50,032 nucleotides of DNA from Hyphomicrobiales bacterium (GTDB lineage Bacteria > Pseudomonadota > Alphaproteobacteria > Rhizobiales > Rhizobiaceae), in contig JAFKJU010000039.1 of assembly GCA_017305935.1 (NCBI GenBank), forward strand, positions 1 to 50,032, read 5' to 3'. Below are positions 49,886-50,032 of the stretch, piece after piece (position 1 is the stretch's first letter; every line of letters begins with the position of its first letter). The notes under the pieces were generated by a model, which saw only the letters and a list, made by a program, of their open reading frames with translations, searched no databases and was not told the origin of the DNA. The translations under genes were made by a program, and so were the position numbers.

Positions 49886-50032
49886 GGGTCAGGACCCATT
49901 GATTTGAACTGACGGCTGTGATTCAGATGGGCGTATAGGAGCCCGACTGATGAGTAATTTGTTTTGGCTGACGGACGAGCAAATGGCTCGTCTTCAGCCC
50001 TATTTCCCCAAGAGCCATGGCCGCCAGCGCGT
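49886..50032 (+). mobile_element. IS5-family insertion sequence, right-hand copy, partial
   Basis: Starts at GGGTCAGGACCC after TA (49884-49885) and runs to the right edge. It is the inverted counterpart of 1-145, identical over the shared bases that I compared. It interrupts the methylase gene. The full element is outside the window. Its presence at both window ends suggests a contig that ended in a multi-copy repeat. Confidence 0.9.
49950..50032 (+). CDS. IS5-family transposase, N-terminal 27 residues only (right copy)
   Basis: ATG at 49950-49952 gives MSNLFWLTDEQMARLQPYFP and onward off the right edge. Same start as the left copy (minus strand, 81), two more bases present. The leader between IS tip and start contains a weak ribosome-binding sequence (TAGGAGCC). 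Confidence 0.85.
   Translation, partial: MSNLFWLTDEQMARLQPYFPKSHGRQR

Noticed and set aside
49800-50032. A methylase-transposase fusion or IS-driven methylase start
   Set aside because: A TGA stop lies in frame directly inside the IS border, so translation cannot pass from IS into the methylase frame.

Overview
The window looks like a high-GC alphaproteobacterial chromosome segment, most likely from the Rhizobiaceae (Hyphomicrobiales). The grounds are the gene content and order (ppiD-trpD-trpC-moaC-moeA, pyrG/secG/tpiA, phaC-sfsA-map-radC), a RIME-like intergenic mosaic repeat, an ExoD-type protein and a DUF2336 protein. The genus cannot be fixed from the sequence alone.

Layout. (1) 1-145 is one end of an IS5-family element, with transposase reading outward on the minus strand. 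(2) 146-2200 is the right end of an integrative element. It holds a Myb/SANT-like gene cut by the IS, a tyrosine integrase that has lost its usual N-terminus, and a 3' tRNA-Cys fragment that marks the attachment site. (3) 2201-42960 is ordinary core chromosome: msrA, two small conserved-looking genes, photolyase, cfa, a cysK-alaX-sseA-GNAT operon, exoD, a DUF883-like gene, the ppiD-trpDC-moaC-moeA operon, a PD-(D/E)xK nuclease-like gene, pyrG, secG, tpiA, a 28-codon membrane microprotein, a secreted hydrolase, parE, an AI-2E-type permease, a DUF2336 protein, a CitE-like protein with altered ligands, a nitroreductase, a secreted three-repeat protein, a PlsC-like acyltransferase, thrS, tRNA-Glu, recJ, hom, an aminotransferase, a SHOCT-like lipoprotein, phaC, sfsA, map and radC. 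(4) 42961-49885 is a second integrative element that has entered radC and removed its C-terminus. It carries a P4-type integrase behind GACCCCA repeats, a translationally coupled secreted SNase-like nuclease, and on the opposite strand an operon of a DUF1156 DNA methyltransferase followed by a giant HEPN(Swt1)-DUF499 ATPase. (5) 49886-50032 is a second copy of the same IS end, again reading outward; it has cut off the N-terminus of the methyltransferase.

The most interesting system is the radC island. DUF1156 methylase plus DUF499 ATPase is an anti-phage-associated pair related in logic to BREX/DISARM-like modification-based defence. Here the ATPase carries an N-terminal HEPN domain with an intact R-x4-H motif (R93, H98), while the methylase has lost its SAM-binding half to the IS. 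The host therefore appears to keep a potentially toxic HEPN-ATPase without a functional modification partner, unless other components lie beyond the IS.

The two window ends stop at nearly the same internal position of the same IS (145 and 147 bases in). This is what a draft contig broken at a repeat looks like. The two copies are inverted relative to each other, so the 49.7 kb between them could invert by homologous recombination.
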